Shown in pieces: positions 35,801-47,800 of a DNA stretch of 64,000 nucleotides. Where the stretch lies: assembly GCA_951812925.1 (NCBI GenBank), contig OX638372.1, forward strand, positions 69,767,407 through 69,831,406, given 5' to 3'. How positions within the stretch are numbered: position 1 is the stretch's first letter; every line of letters begins with the position of its first letter. A program made the translations under genes and the position numbers. Source of the DNA: Calliopum simillimum (taxonomy: Eukaryota > Arthropoda > Insecta > Diptera > Lauxaniidae). Under the pieces are notes generated by a model. It ran no database searches, was not told the origin of the DNA, and saw only the letters and a program-made list of their open reading frames with translations.

Positions 35801-38800
35801 CAATTTCCGATAAGTCAAATCAATACAAGTTTTTCCCAAGACAGCACAAGAAGAACCATCGGCGGTTATTATGTCACCAAATGATTTCTTGATACTCCCA
35901 AAAGATAAGACATGCTTAGCAGCTTCACTGCCTAGACAACTAATCGTTGCGCCAGAGTCTAACAATGCTACAAAAGATTTACCATAAATTTCTATGTCGG
36001 TGTAAAGTCTATTATCGGTATTCTTAAAAATGGCTGACACCAACTTTTGTTTCGTAGAAACTAAATTTTTCCAATAGGAACGTAACCGTTGTGTAGAACG
36101 TTTTGGTTTCCGATTAGCATATTCAATAGGAACGTCAGAGAAAATTCTTTGTCGCGTTTGATTATAACGCTCAAGTCGCTCATGATAAGGAATAATTGGT
36201 CTAAGTTTATTAGAATACAATGTATATGTGTCAGTATCAGGCTTACAATTTAAATCAGAAGTAGTTGTAGAGACATCGTGAGTTTTAATTTTTAATGAAA
36301 ATTGGATGGATGCGTCATTATTGTATTGCTTGACGCATCCCTCTTCCGGTTTTCCGAAGGATTACAAGCATCACATTTCGGCTTAAAGACATTTTTCTTA
36401 CCGCAGCCGTAACAAAATATCTTGCGTTGCTCTAAGCAGTCATCGTAACGATGCCCTAACTTATCGCAATTCCAGCAAGTAAGTCCCGTACGTGAACGTT
36501 GGATTTCAAAAACTTCTTTGCCTAAATCTTTATCTAAGTTCTCGTCTACCATTTCTGCAAGATGGCCACGTTGCCATTGCGGTTTCGCCTTGGATAGAGT
36601 AGGCTCAGAAAAAAACGCTTCGTGCTTTCTTACTTCTTCACGAAGTTTAGACATAGTACGAATATTTAAGTGCAAAAGCTCATAACGTAAATTAGGCTTT
36701 GAATTTCTCATCAGAATATCCACTAATTCAACCTCAGACATTTCATTCTGTAACCTGTATGATAATTCTTCTATCGCAGTATGATAATCCTCAAAACTTT
36801 CGTTATCCGCCTGCTTTCGCTTCCTAATTTTCTCCCAAACATCAAAATCAGTTAGGTTTGTTTCGTATCTTTTCCGAAACTCACTGCAGAAGGTATCCCA
36901 ACTAAACTGACGATGGCTGGAATGAAACTTCCAGAACCAATCTTGGGCTTTGCCCACAAAAAGCAAGTGTAAATTATCACATAAAAGACGATAATCATTC
37001 GCAAGATTTTGCTCAGTTAAAGATTGCAAGCGGTATATAAATTCGTTGATAGTAATACCTTTTTCGGTACCATCAAACTTCAAACGCCAATTTAAAATAA
37101 TATTAGATACTTTCTCAGGTGGAAGCGATAAACGATTATTTTCACGTGTCGGTCTTTGACTCTCACCTAACAATGAATTAGCTAAGGGATTCTGAATATT
37201 GTTCCTTATAGGGGAATCTTGACGATTCTCCGAATTGTTCTGATTGTTAATCGTGACAGATTGTAATCGCCTTTGTAGTGTCTGTTCAACTGTGGCTGAT
37301 ATCAAAGCAGGTAATTGTTGCAATAAATCTTGGTGCTGAGCGTGAGCAATTGATTGAGCGATGCTCAAAACTTCAATATGACCCAAACTAGTTGGTTCTA
37401 AGCTCACTGCATTTCCGTTATTGTCCAAAAAGTTAGGAATTGAGACCCGAGGACTGTTAGTACGAGATTCTCTACGTTGGAAAACTACATTACTTGGGTT
37501 CTCACTCATAGAACGAGTAACAGCTCTATTTGGTCCAGGTGTTGCACGGTTCTTTCCTTGCTTATAGTTTCGAGATGTCTGCTTTCTGTTATGAGCAGAA
37601 TTAGAAGGGTTACTATTGTCCGTCTCTAGTATGTTATTTCTGTCATTGCCAGAAGCAGCGAAAAGGTCTTGTAGGCTTTGTGAATTTCCAGATAAGCTTG
37701 AAACTACACATGTTTGACCGCACTGGGGACAAGCATTAGTATTTTTCAGGTGATTTATTAGGCAATCTTTATGAAATTTGTGTTTGCAGGAAGTAACACT
37801 GAGAAATTGATCTAGTTTCATGTCTTCATGACAAACACCGCAAAAAGTATCATTAAAATTAAGCAAAGGTAAATTTTCGCCACTGTGTCTCACAGCCATT
37901 ATGTCTTCAATAATATCAGCTAAAACGTCCGTCATATTCAATCAGCATGCGCAAAAAAAAAATTATCAGATACATAGTGGTTGGTTAGCAAACGTTTTAT
38001 ATAAACAGAAACTAAAGTTGAATTACTAAAAAGGTAAAATGTTTACTTCGAAAGTAGATCAATGGTCAGATAAACCGATTTATTTTAATCTGCAATTCCA
38101 AATAAAATCTCTGTTCAAAGAAAACTTTTATAAAAATGAATGTTTATGAAAGGAATAATTGGTATTCGCAGTCTTGCCTCGAAATAGCAATCTTGTCTTT
38201 GGTCGACCAACCCGCCAATCTCGAATTGCAATCGCAAAGTCCTAAAGAAAGTTTTTACTAAATCGTGAACAATCACTAACGAAACGAAAACAAATTAAAT
38301 TCAAATGAAAATGCAACGACAGAAAGCAATCGCTACAACGAACAAAATTATGGGTTTAGACCTAACGACTGTCAGGCCCCACGTTGGGCGCCATTTGTGT
38401 AATGGATTTAAACTCTGTTTTGGTTATTTTTGAGGACAATTTAATGTCACTTCAGAATGAAGGAATAACTCTCCATTATTTTAAGAATATGGATTTCGGA
38501 TGGCGTGCACATCTAGCTATGCTCTAACTAGCTCGTCGTATGTCGGGGTTCTTCCCTAATCCGCATCTCGTTACCACTACTACAAAATATTATGTGCACT
38601 TTACGATATACGATACAAGAAAATCATATACAAAAACTCTTATTAAAACAACTATCCCGACAACTGAATGCTAACCGACTATTGGTGACCTGATTAAAGG
38701 GAAACCTAGGTGGAAATTGTCCCCTTCTATACCCACCCTACCTTAGCAATTAATTAAAACTTTTATAATTGCCCCTATGCCGAACTTAAACAACAAATTA

Positions 38801-41800
38801 ATTTAAGTCATAAGCGCTGCGCATACCGATTTAACGCCGGACGAAGCCGAATGATTTAACACATCGTTATTTCTTGTGCTCAGAGAATAACAAATTCATA
38901 TTTTTATTGCTTATTCAAATATTCTTTTCTTATCACTAATACACTCTTAAAAAAAGAGAGTTAGACTCTTTGCTTAAGTTTAACTCTGACCTAAACATAG
39001 CTGAATTCAATATTAACAATTGAGAGAGGTTAAAACTAAAATTCCTTAAATGCAACAACAATATACTATGACCGTGCTGAAGGCAACAACATAGCTGAAA
39101 CTTATTTTAGCAACAACAAGTTACTTATGAAGCGCAAAAAAAAAATGTATCTTAGGAATTAAAAATATTTAATTAAAAAAAACATCGCGTGTTATATTTA
39201 GGGTGATCTCAAAAAAAAACACACAAGGCAATTATTAAAAAATCTAACTATGCATTTGGAACAAAATTAACTCTCTCTTTTTTTTTCTTTTTCTTAACTA
39301 ATTGGATCTTAAACAGATATTTAATTTTAGCATAGTTCAAAAATTCAAAATTATTTTTATAAAAAAAATTCAAAAAAAGGTGAATCACTTACATTATTTT
39401 TGTTTTCTTTAATCCTTCGTTGATCTCGTTGGGCCCAGCGACAATCGATGAAGTAACTTCTAATTAATTTTATCCATATTAAAATTTCTTATTTGAATTT
39501 CCTTATTATTTAAATTTAGAATTTAAGAAACGTGATCTCAATTAATTAAATTAAATCCAAATTAAATTATTCCAAAATTTTAAAAAAAAAGTATAGCAAA
39601 AAGAAATAATGAATATTGGTAATGCTTCCGAAATATTCCAAAAGTGAAAAAAAAAAGTTTTTGGTGCCGCAGTCAGATATACAATTCTCTGAAAGCGGAG
39701 CACCTATTAAAAAGTCGTGTGGTTGAAACTCTGGTTGCGGAAGTCCGGGTGATTAAATTTAGCTGATTGCTGTGCAGTTTCGTTTCAATGACTTTATCCC
39801 AATAGTCAGGGAAGTTCCATGTGGTTCTGAAGGCTTAACCTCAACAATGCTGTCAAGGGCGGAGCACCCTCTACAATTAGATATGTGGAGTTCCCTTTAA
39901 ATTAAAAATCGTAAGGTCCGAGTAAAGATGGTGTATGAAATTTTATTCCAATTAACAAGGGAGATTTCATACAGTGGTACATGGAAGTTCCACGCGGTTT
40001 TTGAAGGCTTAACCTTAACAGCGCTCCACTTGAAGAACCCTTATGGAAATCCAATAATATGTTTCACGATTATATTTTAAAAAAACAGAAATAGTCCAAA
40101 TTAACTAAATTCCCTCGTTGTAATATTATAATTTAAATATGTTATTAGGCACTGAGTTAATTACGAAGTTTATGTGATGTCGTTGCTGGTTATATGCAGA
40201 AAGAATGTACGCATTCATTGGACTTAGCAACTAAGTGGTAACGTGGATTGTTTAGCAGAATTACACAAACAATACACTGGTAGATTAAACAGATCAAAGT
40301 ACCGTAGACTTCTAATATAAGTAAAAGGGTTTTGTAATTCTTTTTTTGTGTACAAATGTACATAGGTATATAAATATTTAGTACACTGCTACAAGTGACT
40401 CAGGGGCGGTAAGAAAAAATATTTTTAAAAATATATGATCAAAGTATCGATACTTGCGACGGTGAAATTGACCATTACAGCCTGAATAACTTTTTATGCG
40501 CACAATGGACTTCAATGGACTACACATTATTAACCATGCACAAATAAATATAATTCCGGTGAAAAAAATTCACTTGGAATTTTTTCGCAGAAATATTCTA
40601 ATTTTCCTGGGCTATATGGGAAGTTAACGATATTTTTTCTTTCCTTTTTTTTCAATTTATAGAAATATTTAAAAAATTGTCCACTGATCTCATTGAAACA
40701 GTTCACTAATATATCAATTACTTTATTTTGCAACCTCACACTTTGTTAATAAAGTGTTCTATAAATAAAGCATAGTTTGTTTGCGAACATTATATACATA
40801 CGTTTGGGAAGTCGCCCGACCTTTCTTCTTTCTACTGAGCAGTAACGCATGACAGATGCGTTTACTTTAAATTGCTTTTGCCCAATTACAACTGCATTCC
40901 CTGAATTGACGCACAAGATGTCGGACAACTTATTTTAGTATATTTCTATTCGAAAACAAAGTCATTTTTAAATAAAGTCCCCAAAATGTATTTCTTTGAT
41001 AAAAAATGCTTTTAATAGGTTATGGGATCTGTTTTATTTTGGTAAATTGATATGAGTTTTTGAAGTCTGATTTTGAATTTCACTCTTTGGGACGCGTTCC
41101 CGAAATGATTTTCCTTGTATATATTATCAAATAATATCAAATATAATTGACTTTTAGCAATGTACACTAAAATTGTTTTCTTATATTCAATTACTCAATA
41201 AAATTATGGCTTTGGTAATTTATTTGCTTCCGAAACAAATTTCTCACCTTGGTGATATTGATATTGTATAACGTCCACTTTCAGGCTTAACCACGTAACT
41301 GACGTAACTGGTGCACCAAGCCCCAAAATAGCTTTTTATCCACCAAAATTAAATTTGTTTTTTTCTTTCTAAACAAAACAAAAATCGTACTTTTCTACAG
41401 TATCTCTGAAAATTTCATTAAAATCGGAATAAAATCCGAGGAAATATAAATTTTCAAATATGTGAGCATCCAAAGGTTGGATCGAACTTAGGTTAGGTTA
41501 GGTTAGATCCGGGAGATGAACATGTTGTCATCATTAACTTAGGCCTCGAAAAAGGGCCCATTGTATACCCGATACTAAGAGCTTTAGCAGAGAAAGTCTA
41601 AGAGAACCACTTGGATGTACATATATACTTCCATATGGATTTAAGACAAACCTCAGGCAGTGAGTCAAGCGATTCCAAATTGAAATGACCAAAATTCTTT
41701 CTACGTCTAAGCGCAAGCGCTGGACATTCTCAAAAGAAATGAAAGACTGTTTCTTCCATATCAGGGTCTTTACAACTTCTACAAAGGTCGCCAATGTTTG

Positions 41801-44800
41801 AGAAACCTAAACGAGATGCATGGATTCCCATGGCACAATGTCCAGTTAATAGCACCGATTAAGATCCGTACATTATGTTTCTCCATTGCTATTAAAAACT
41901 TAGTACGATTTATACTATATGATGGCCAAAAAGATCTTATATAATTGCAAGTTTGAAGATTTGACCATCTAGAATTAGCAAGCTGAATACATTTATTTTC
42001 GATTTTTCCCTTGATTACGCTAATGGGTTTTTTTATTGAAAGGTCAGCCAAAAGGGCATTTTGGTTTGACCCTATTTTAGCCAGTCCATCTTCAATTTCG
42101 TTGCCCTCGAACTTACTATGACCTGGAACCCAGCAAAGTGTTAAATTATAGTCCTCGCTAATATCGCAAAGGATATTTCTACCGCTTAACACAAGTTTTG
42201 ACGTGATATAATTTGATGAGATTGCTTTGATAGCCGCCTGACTATCAATGTAAGTAACAACGCTTCCAAGAAATTGGGACTTATGGGCATTGAGGAATTC
42301 ACAAGCTTTAAGAACAGAAAAAACCTCTCATGAAAGACACTACAGTCGTTCGGCAGTCTGTAAGACTTTGCTAAGTCTAAAGGCTTAGAATAAATGCCTG
42401 ATCCAGTGCCTATATCCAATTTTGACCCATCCGTGTATATTTCAAAAGATGCGTTTAAAGGAGCCCAGTTTTCTCTTTCAGGTATTACCACCTTGAAGTT
42501 CGTTGGGAAGAGAAGGTGTGGTAAGAGGTAGTCAGTACCACCTATTACATCACAATCCATAAATCGGAGTAAAATACTATTATGACCAAAAGATTTCGAT
42601 TTCCAGAAACCCAATTCTTTAAGTCAAATAGCACTTTTCGCGGCCATGCTTCTGGCAAAAATATCAAGTGCTTCTAGGTGAAGAAGAGTTTCCAGTGCAG
42701 CAGTGGCAGTAGTTTTAAAAGCCCCAGTAACACTGAGACACGCAACTCTTTGAACCCTGGACAGAATATCCAAATAACTTTCTTTATGTAAAGAGTTCCA
42801 CCACAGCAAAATTCCGTACATGAGAATAGGCCTGATGATTGCCTTATACATCCAAAAAATTATTTTCGGTTTAAGGCCCCATCTCTTACCAAACAAGCGT
42901 TTACAAGAATAGAAAGCAACGTATGCTTTCCTAATTCTATTTTCAACTTCCTATCTTGAAAATTTTCGGAATTTCGGAAAATCATATTACCACAGTTATA
43001 TGTATGTCAAATACGCAAAAAAAAATAGGTGCTACGGTTTTGCCGTGAGTGTTTTTCCGCAGTTCCATAAAACAAAAAGTATATAATATCTTTTCCTTGG
43101 ATTTTGTCTATCTACAAACCGAATTTCATAAAAATTGGTGTTTAGCTTAGTTTAGTTCAGTTTTATAAAAATCAGTTTAGTGACTAAACCGTGCCAATGT
43201 ATTTTCTCTTTAGGGGCGTGACAACAATACCAAATATCAACAATTTTCTTTAGTTTTCTTCCTCAGGGTTCAGCCTACCTCTATACCAATTTTTATAAAA
43301 ACCGGTGTCACAGTTCAGGCGTGATAGAATATATTCCCGTTATACCCTATACCACATCCGTTTTTAAATGTTTCTATTTTGTCTACACCACTGTAGTTTT
43401 GGCCCCTATTGCGTATCGAAACGCTTTCTGGTTTCGTTTCTAGATTGCTTTCTATCATAAAATAGCTACGGAAATCAAAGCTATCAGTTTCCTTTTCAGT
43501 TTCTGTTTTGGTTGCCAGATTACGAAACTCAGTAGCAGTTTCTTCGGTATGTTTTGTTAAAAAAATTTAGCAAATTGAAATGGTATGAAATGTGAAGTGT
43601 TCCAAAAGGTAGAGTATACAATTAGACAGTTCCGAACCATTATTTTGGAGCAAATTTTTTTTTTTTTTGGTTAAATTTACTTTAGCGATTTTTGGTTTGA
43701 TTTTAGTTGTAAGAACAAATTTTCCAACGTGTGCCCATTTAAATTGAATTGAATTCTTTATTGAGACTTTTTTTTAACGATTGTACAGATTATTTATAAA
43801 ATTCACTATTATTAATGAAATACATAGAATGCCCCTTGGATTGCAGTCTTATTAATTACAAATTTACACTTGCTCCTGGATTATATAGTTGTCTCTTTTT
43901 AACTTATGTTGTTTGGGCACATTAAAAGGAACTAAAAATAATTTCGGTTGGCAATGTCAAATATAATTTCAGTTTCGGGACAAGAAACGAAACCGAAATT
44001 AGTTTCGATACGCAATAGGGGAATTTATTTGACTTTTGTTTTATCTACTTTCTTAATAACACAGCATAACACGTGGGTGCCGTTGTTGTCGTATTTATAT
44101 GGTAATCTTTGATCCTTTAAAATTTCTGCCTTAATTGCAACTGACAAGGATACTTTTTTTTTCACTATTCTACCTTTCATATAAAAAAATAAATCGAAAA
44201 TCGGTTGAATAGTCAGCTGGAAAAAAGGAGCTGAAGAAAATTGTTCATATATATAAATAATACACGGAGTTTGCACGGAATGTGAGGGATTGTAATACCT
44301 AAATTTTTTAAATAGAATCATTAGTTACATTCGCGTAACCTTTTTATATTTTCACATTTCCAAATCAAGCGATTATACTACTTACTTGGTGAGCGCCTTG
44401 GACGCTTTTGAGCTGCACTTGGTGATCGTGCTGGTCGGCCATGTCTACGTACAGTAGGTGATTTTTGTGAGCTACTATTGTAACGTCTTCTATGCTCTGA
44501 TGGACTTGGCGAGCCACTTGAGTCGGAACTAGAGTCTGATTCGGAGCTGCTTGAACTAGAATATGAAGAATTACTGCTGTAACTACGACGATCACGACGA
44601 CGTTTATCACCACGATCGCGAGATGAACCACGGCCACCAGGTGATTTAGAACGCATCCATGGATCATTCCATTCATCACCTCGTCCAACAGGCTCAACAC
44701 GTTGCACAATTACTTCACGAGTAGGACGTACACGTCTTTCATCTTCATATTGTGGCATGCGATGTGGTGGAAGTTCCCTATAACGTGTTGATCGTCCATA

Positions 44801-47800
44801 AGGGTCTACTTCATCATAAAGAGGCACTGGAGGGCCGCGACCAAAGCGATCAGGTGGGCTATATATTCCTGCAGCAGGTTCTTGATATTGAGTATGCCGT
44901 CCAAATGGTACAACCTATAAATTTAGTTCGTAGATGTTAAAAAGATAAAATATATAAGATATGGGCGAGAAACTTACTTCTGGCGGAGATGCTCTTTCTT
45001 TCAGATAGTATGGATCCTTCTCCAATTCATCTGGAGACAATGTCAAATTCATTTTTTTGTCTTCAAAATCCATGTCTTGTTCCTTGCGTTTATTAGCCTT
45101 ACGCATCATTTCCTTCGCAGTGCGCAAACCGCGTTCCCAAGCGCTTTCTACAACAACTGGCCCTTCAGGCACTATAGCAGCACTAAGAGTTGCTCTTGGA
45201 TCGCTATGAGGTGGATAAATTGTAGCTGGAGTTTGGTGATGATGTAATGGGGCACGATGATGTAGTGGAGGTCGTTCAGTGCGAAAATCATGATAGTCTG
45301 TGGAATGTGCAGCGTAATTTGCAGAATTACGACTGGCAGCCGCGCCACCTTGGGATACTGGAACCGCTCGCACCAAATCAAACATTGTATAATTTCCCTT
45401 GTCCGTTACTCCTGGATGCAAGAAACGACAGCTCATCCCCCAAGTGCACTGTCCTCGTGTGTAGAAGCGACATACTGGTTTAGGTTCAGTCTCCTCAGGA
45501 CGCTTTTCATCTTCATCGGAAACTTCACCCTCTTCAAGTTCCTCCCCATCCTCCGCTTCACCATCAGATTTATCAGATTTTTTACTTTGGTCACCATTAT
45601 TTTTGACTTGTTCTTCTTCATCAGTTTTACTAACTTCTTGACATTCACCTTCTTCAGCTTCGAAGTCAAGTGCATCTTCGTCGTGCGTTTTAACTAAATC
45701 TTCAAGAGCTTCACCAGAATTGCCATCACCATCAGAAGCATCATTTATTTGAGACTTTTCAGCAGATTCGACGACCTGAAAATATTTTATTATTAGCACT
45801 ATAAACATAGGAACAGGAATTTTTATTAAAAAACAATTTCCAGAGCACTCCAAACGTCCAATCATAAGATATGGTAACTCAGTTATATAATAAAAATTTA
45901 CAAGTGCTTCGTGATAATTTAGAAAATCTTGAATTTATAATTAAATCAGTTTGAAAGAGCTCACATTTAGCAAGAAATTAATGCAATCATAAAGACATGT
46001 AATGTCTAATGATTTGATATATACTTTAGTTACAGTATTCATGATTGGACGAGAAACTTTGTTGTGAATGTAATAAAATATATAAGTAATACAACTCGTA
46101 GCTCAAATTTTCTAGTTATTAGAAAAATCAACTTAAATATTTTTAGAAATTTGAATTTACACTGATTTTAGACTTTTCTACTACATCCTAACGATTTTCC
46201 AACCAAAAATGTCAAAAATAAGGTTTTCCCCTACTATTGAGATTATACAATAAGACAGTGTAATAATGATAACTTATCACAGGACTCTGTCCCTCCATAT
46301 TCCACAGTTGTACGCTGATCCAAGGACATAAAGATTTTTAGTTGCCATCTGAAGTGTTCCCAGCGGTTACTCCAGAAATGTGGTTTACCCTATTAAGTAA
46401 TGAGGCTAAGTAGGGTTTAATCTCGTTTCGAGACCAGATACGTGAACAAGTCTCTATGCTTTCGTTTGTATGCTGTTGGAGCCGCTTGTAGTGATTTTCG
46501 GCATGTTTTTTTTTTATTAAATTAGAAACGGTGTCAATGCAAAGGTCGCGGTAGAGTTTTGATTTCCGCACAAGCCATGGCACAATTACCATGTGCCGTA
46601 TAACTGAAGATAACGTGAAAAAGTCGAAGATATTGAATTGGTAGATCGAAGGGCGACCAGTGTGCCAGACGGTTCAAATCTACGCTTTTTTATCCGTTAC
46701 GGATCCGTTACGGGTAAAAAAGCGTAACGGATCCGTAACGGATAAAAAAGCGTAGATTTGAACCGTCTGGCACACTGGGTAATAATAAGGATGTAATTAC
46801 AATCACAGAAAAGTATTTGGAGTAGCTTTTGGAACTATAGAAAAGTGTCAATTGTAACGCTTTAGATACAGAACTGTTTTTAAGAGTTAAAGATGTATTT
46901 TAGAATATGACTTTTCATTCAATAGAAGCTTGGAAATGCGTACCAAAGAAAAAGAAACTTAAAATGCATTTAACGTGTGTTGTCTTTTTTATTGATTCCA
47001 TTTTTTGGATAGTTTTGCAAAAGAATAGAATTCTTCACGATAAATGTAGAAATTTAATTAAGATAATTACAAAAAGGTAAAATGTATGCAAAAAGAAAAA
47101 AAAATCTCGGCAGCCTTCATATCAAGCCAAACAAAAACTACAACCTAAGCATTGCATCACAAAACAGGATGGGAAAGAACAAACATGACGTTATCTTGTG
47201 ACCTATTATTCTTGGGATATTCTATGTAAACTAATTATAATGCGTTTATCTTACTTTTAATTGATTCTTCTTTTGATCTAATTTTTGACGTAAGTCCGTA
47301 ATAATAGAATCGTTAGTATTGCCGTCAATTGAATAACGCCTTTTCTGTTCCACATCGTGAGAATCTAGTGGTTGCACAGCTGTAGAGGATGCATTAGTGA
47401 TCTCATCATCCATTGAATTTTTGCTATTATTTAATGACAAAACGCGCTTTTCACTTTCCATGTCACTAACATCACTTAAATCTTCATGGCTTATATTTAT
47501 CGCTCCGTTTTCAACATTAAGTTCTCTACTGTTACTACGACTCAAATTTCTACTATTGTTTGATGAGGCGCTTGAGTTTCTGGAACTGCGTCGCGACTTC
47601 ACTGGTGAGGGCGACTCATTACGGGAGTTTGATCGAGCTCTTTTTTCAACACTTTCAGCGCTGCTGCTTCTTTCTCCTGACGATGATTTACTCTTTGTTT
47701 TTGAATTGCTTACTGCAGATTTTCTATCATCGTCTTCATTATCACTTGACGACGAAGATGAAGATGACGACTCCGAATCTGATTTAGATGGTGATCGTGG

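Larger units (their letters stand above)
26684..41189 (-). mobile_element. Long-LTR Ty3/gypsy retrotransposon (Ulysses/Osvaldo-like) with nested LINE
   Basis: A structurally complete element on the minus strand: 5' LTR 41189-38398, lysine-tRNA primer site, gag, pol (protease, RT, RNase H, integrase), 3' LTR 29476-26684. Only about 50 bp separates the end of pol from the 3' LTR, so there is no env. A 3.4-kb RTE LINE splits pol. The LTRs (2792 and 2793 bp) differ at only about five places that I can see, so insertion is recent. Very long LTRs plus a lysine-tRNA primer recall Ulysses of Drosophila virilis and Osvaldo; the group is inferred. It lies in sense orientation inside ZC3H18 intron 3. 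No flanking target duplication is evident. Confidence 0.92.
23452..44385 (-). other. ZC3H18 intron 3, transposon-swollen
   Basis: 20,934 bp. Of this, about 14.5 kb is one LTR retrotransposon carrying a nested LINE; fold-back, LOA-type LINE and small TIR elements make up most of the rest. The long-LTR element and the LOA LINE are in the same orientation as the gene; the RTE inside is opposite. Confidence 0.85.

Noticed and set aside
38376..38393. Partial tRNA-Lys gene
   Set aside because: Only the last 18 nt including CCA are present; position next to the LTR makes it a primer binding site.
41484..41501. Telomere or interstitial telomere tract
   Set aside because: Only about three and a half TTAGG units and directly at the end of a LINE inside a gene intron.
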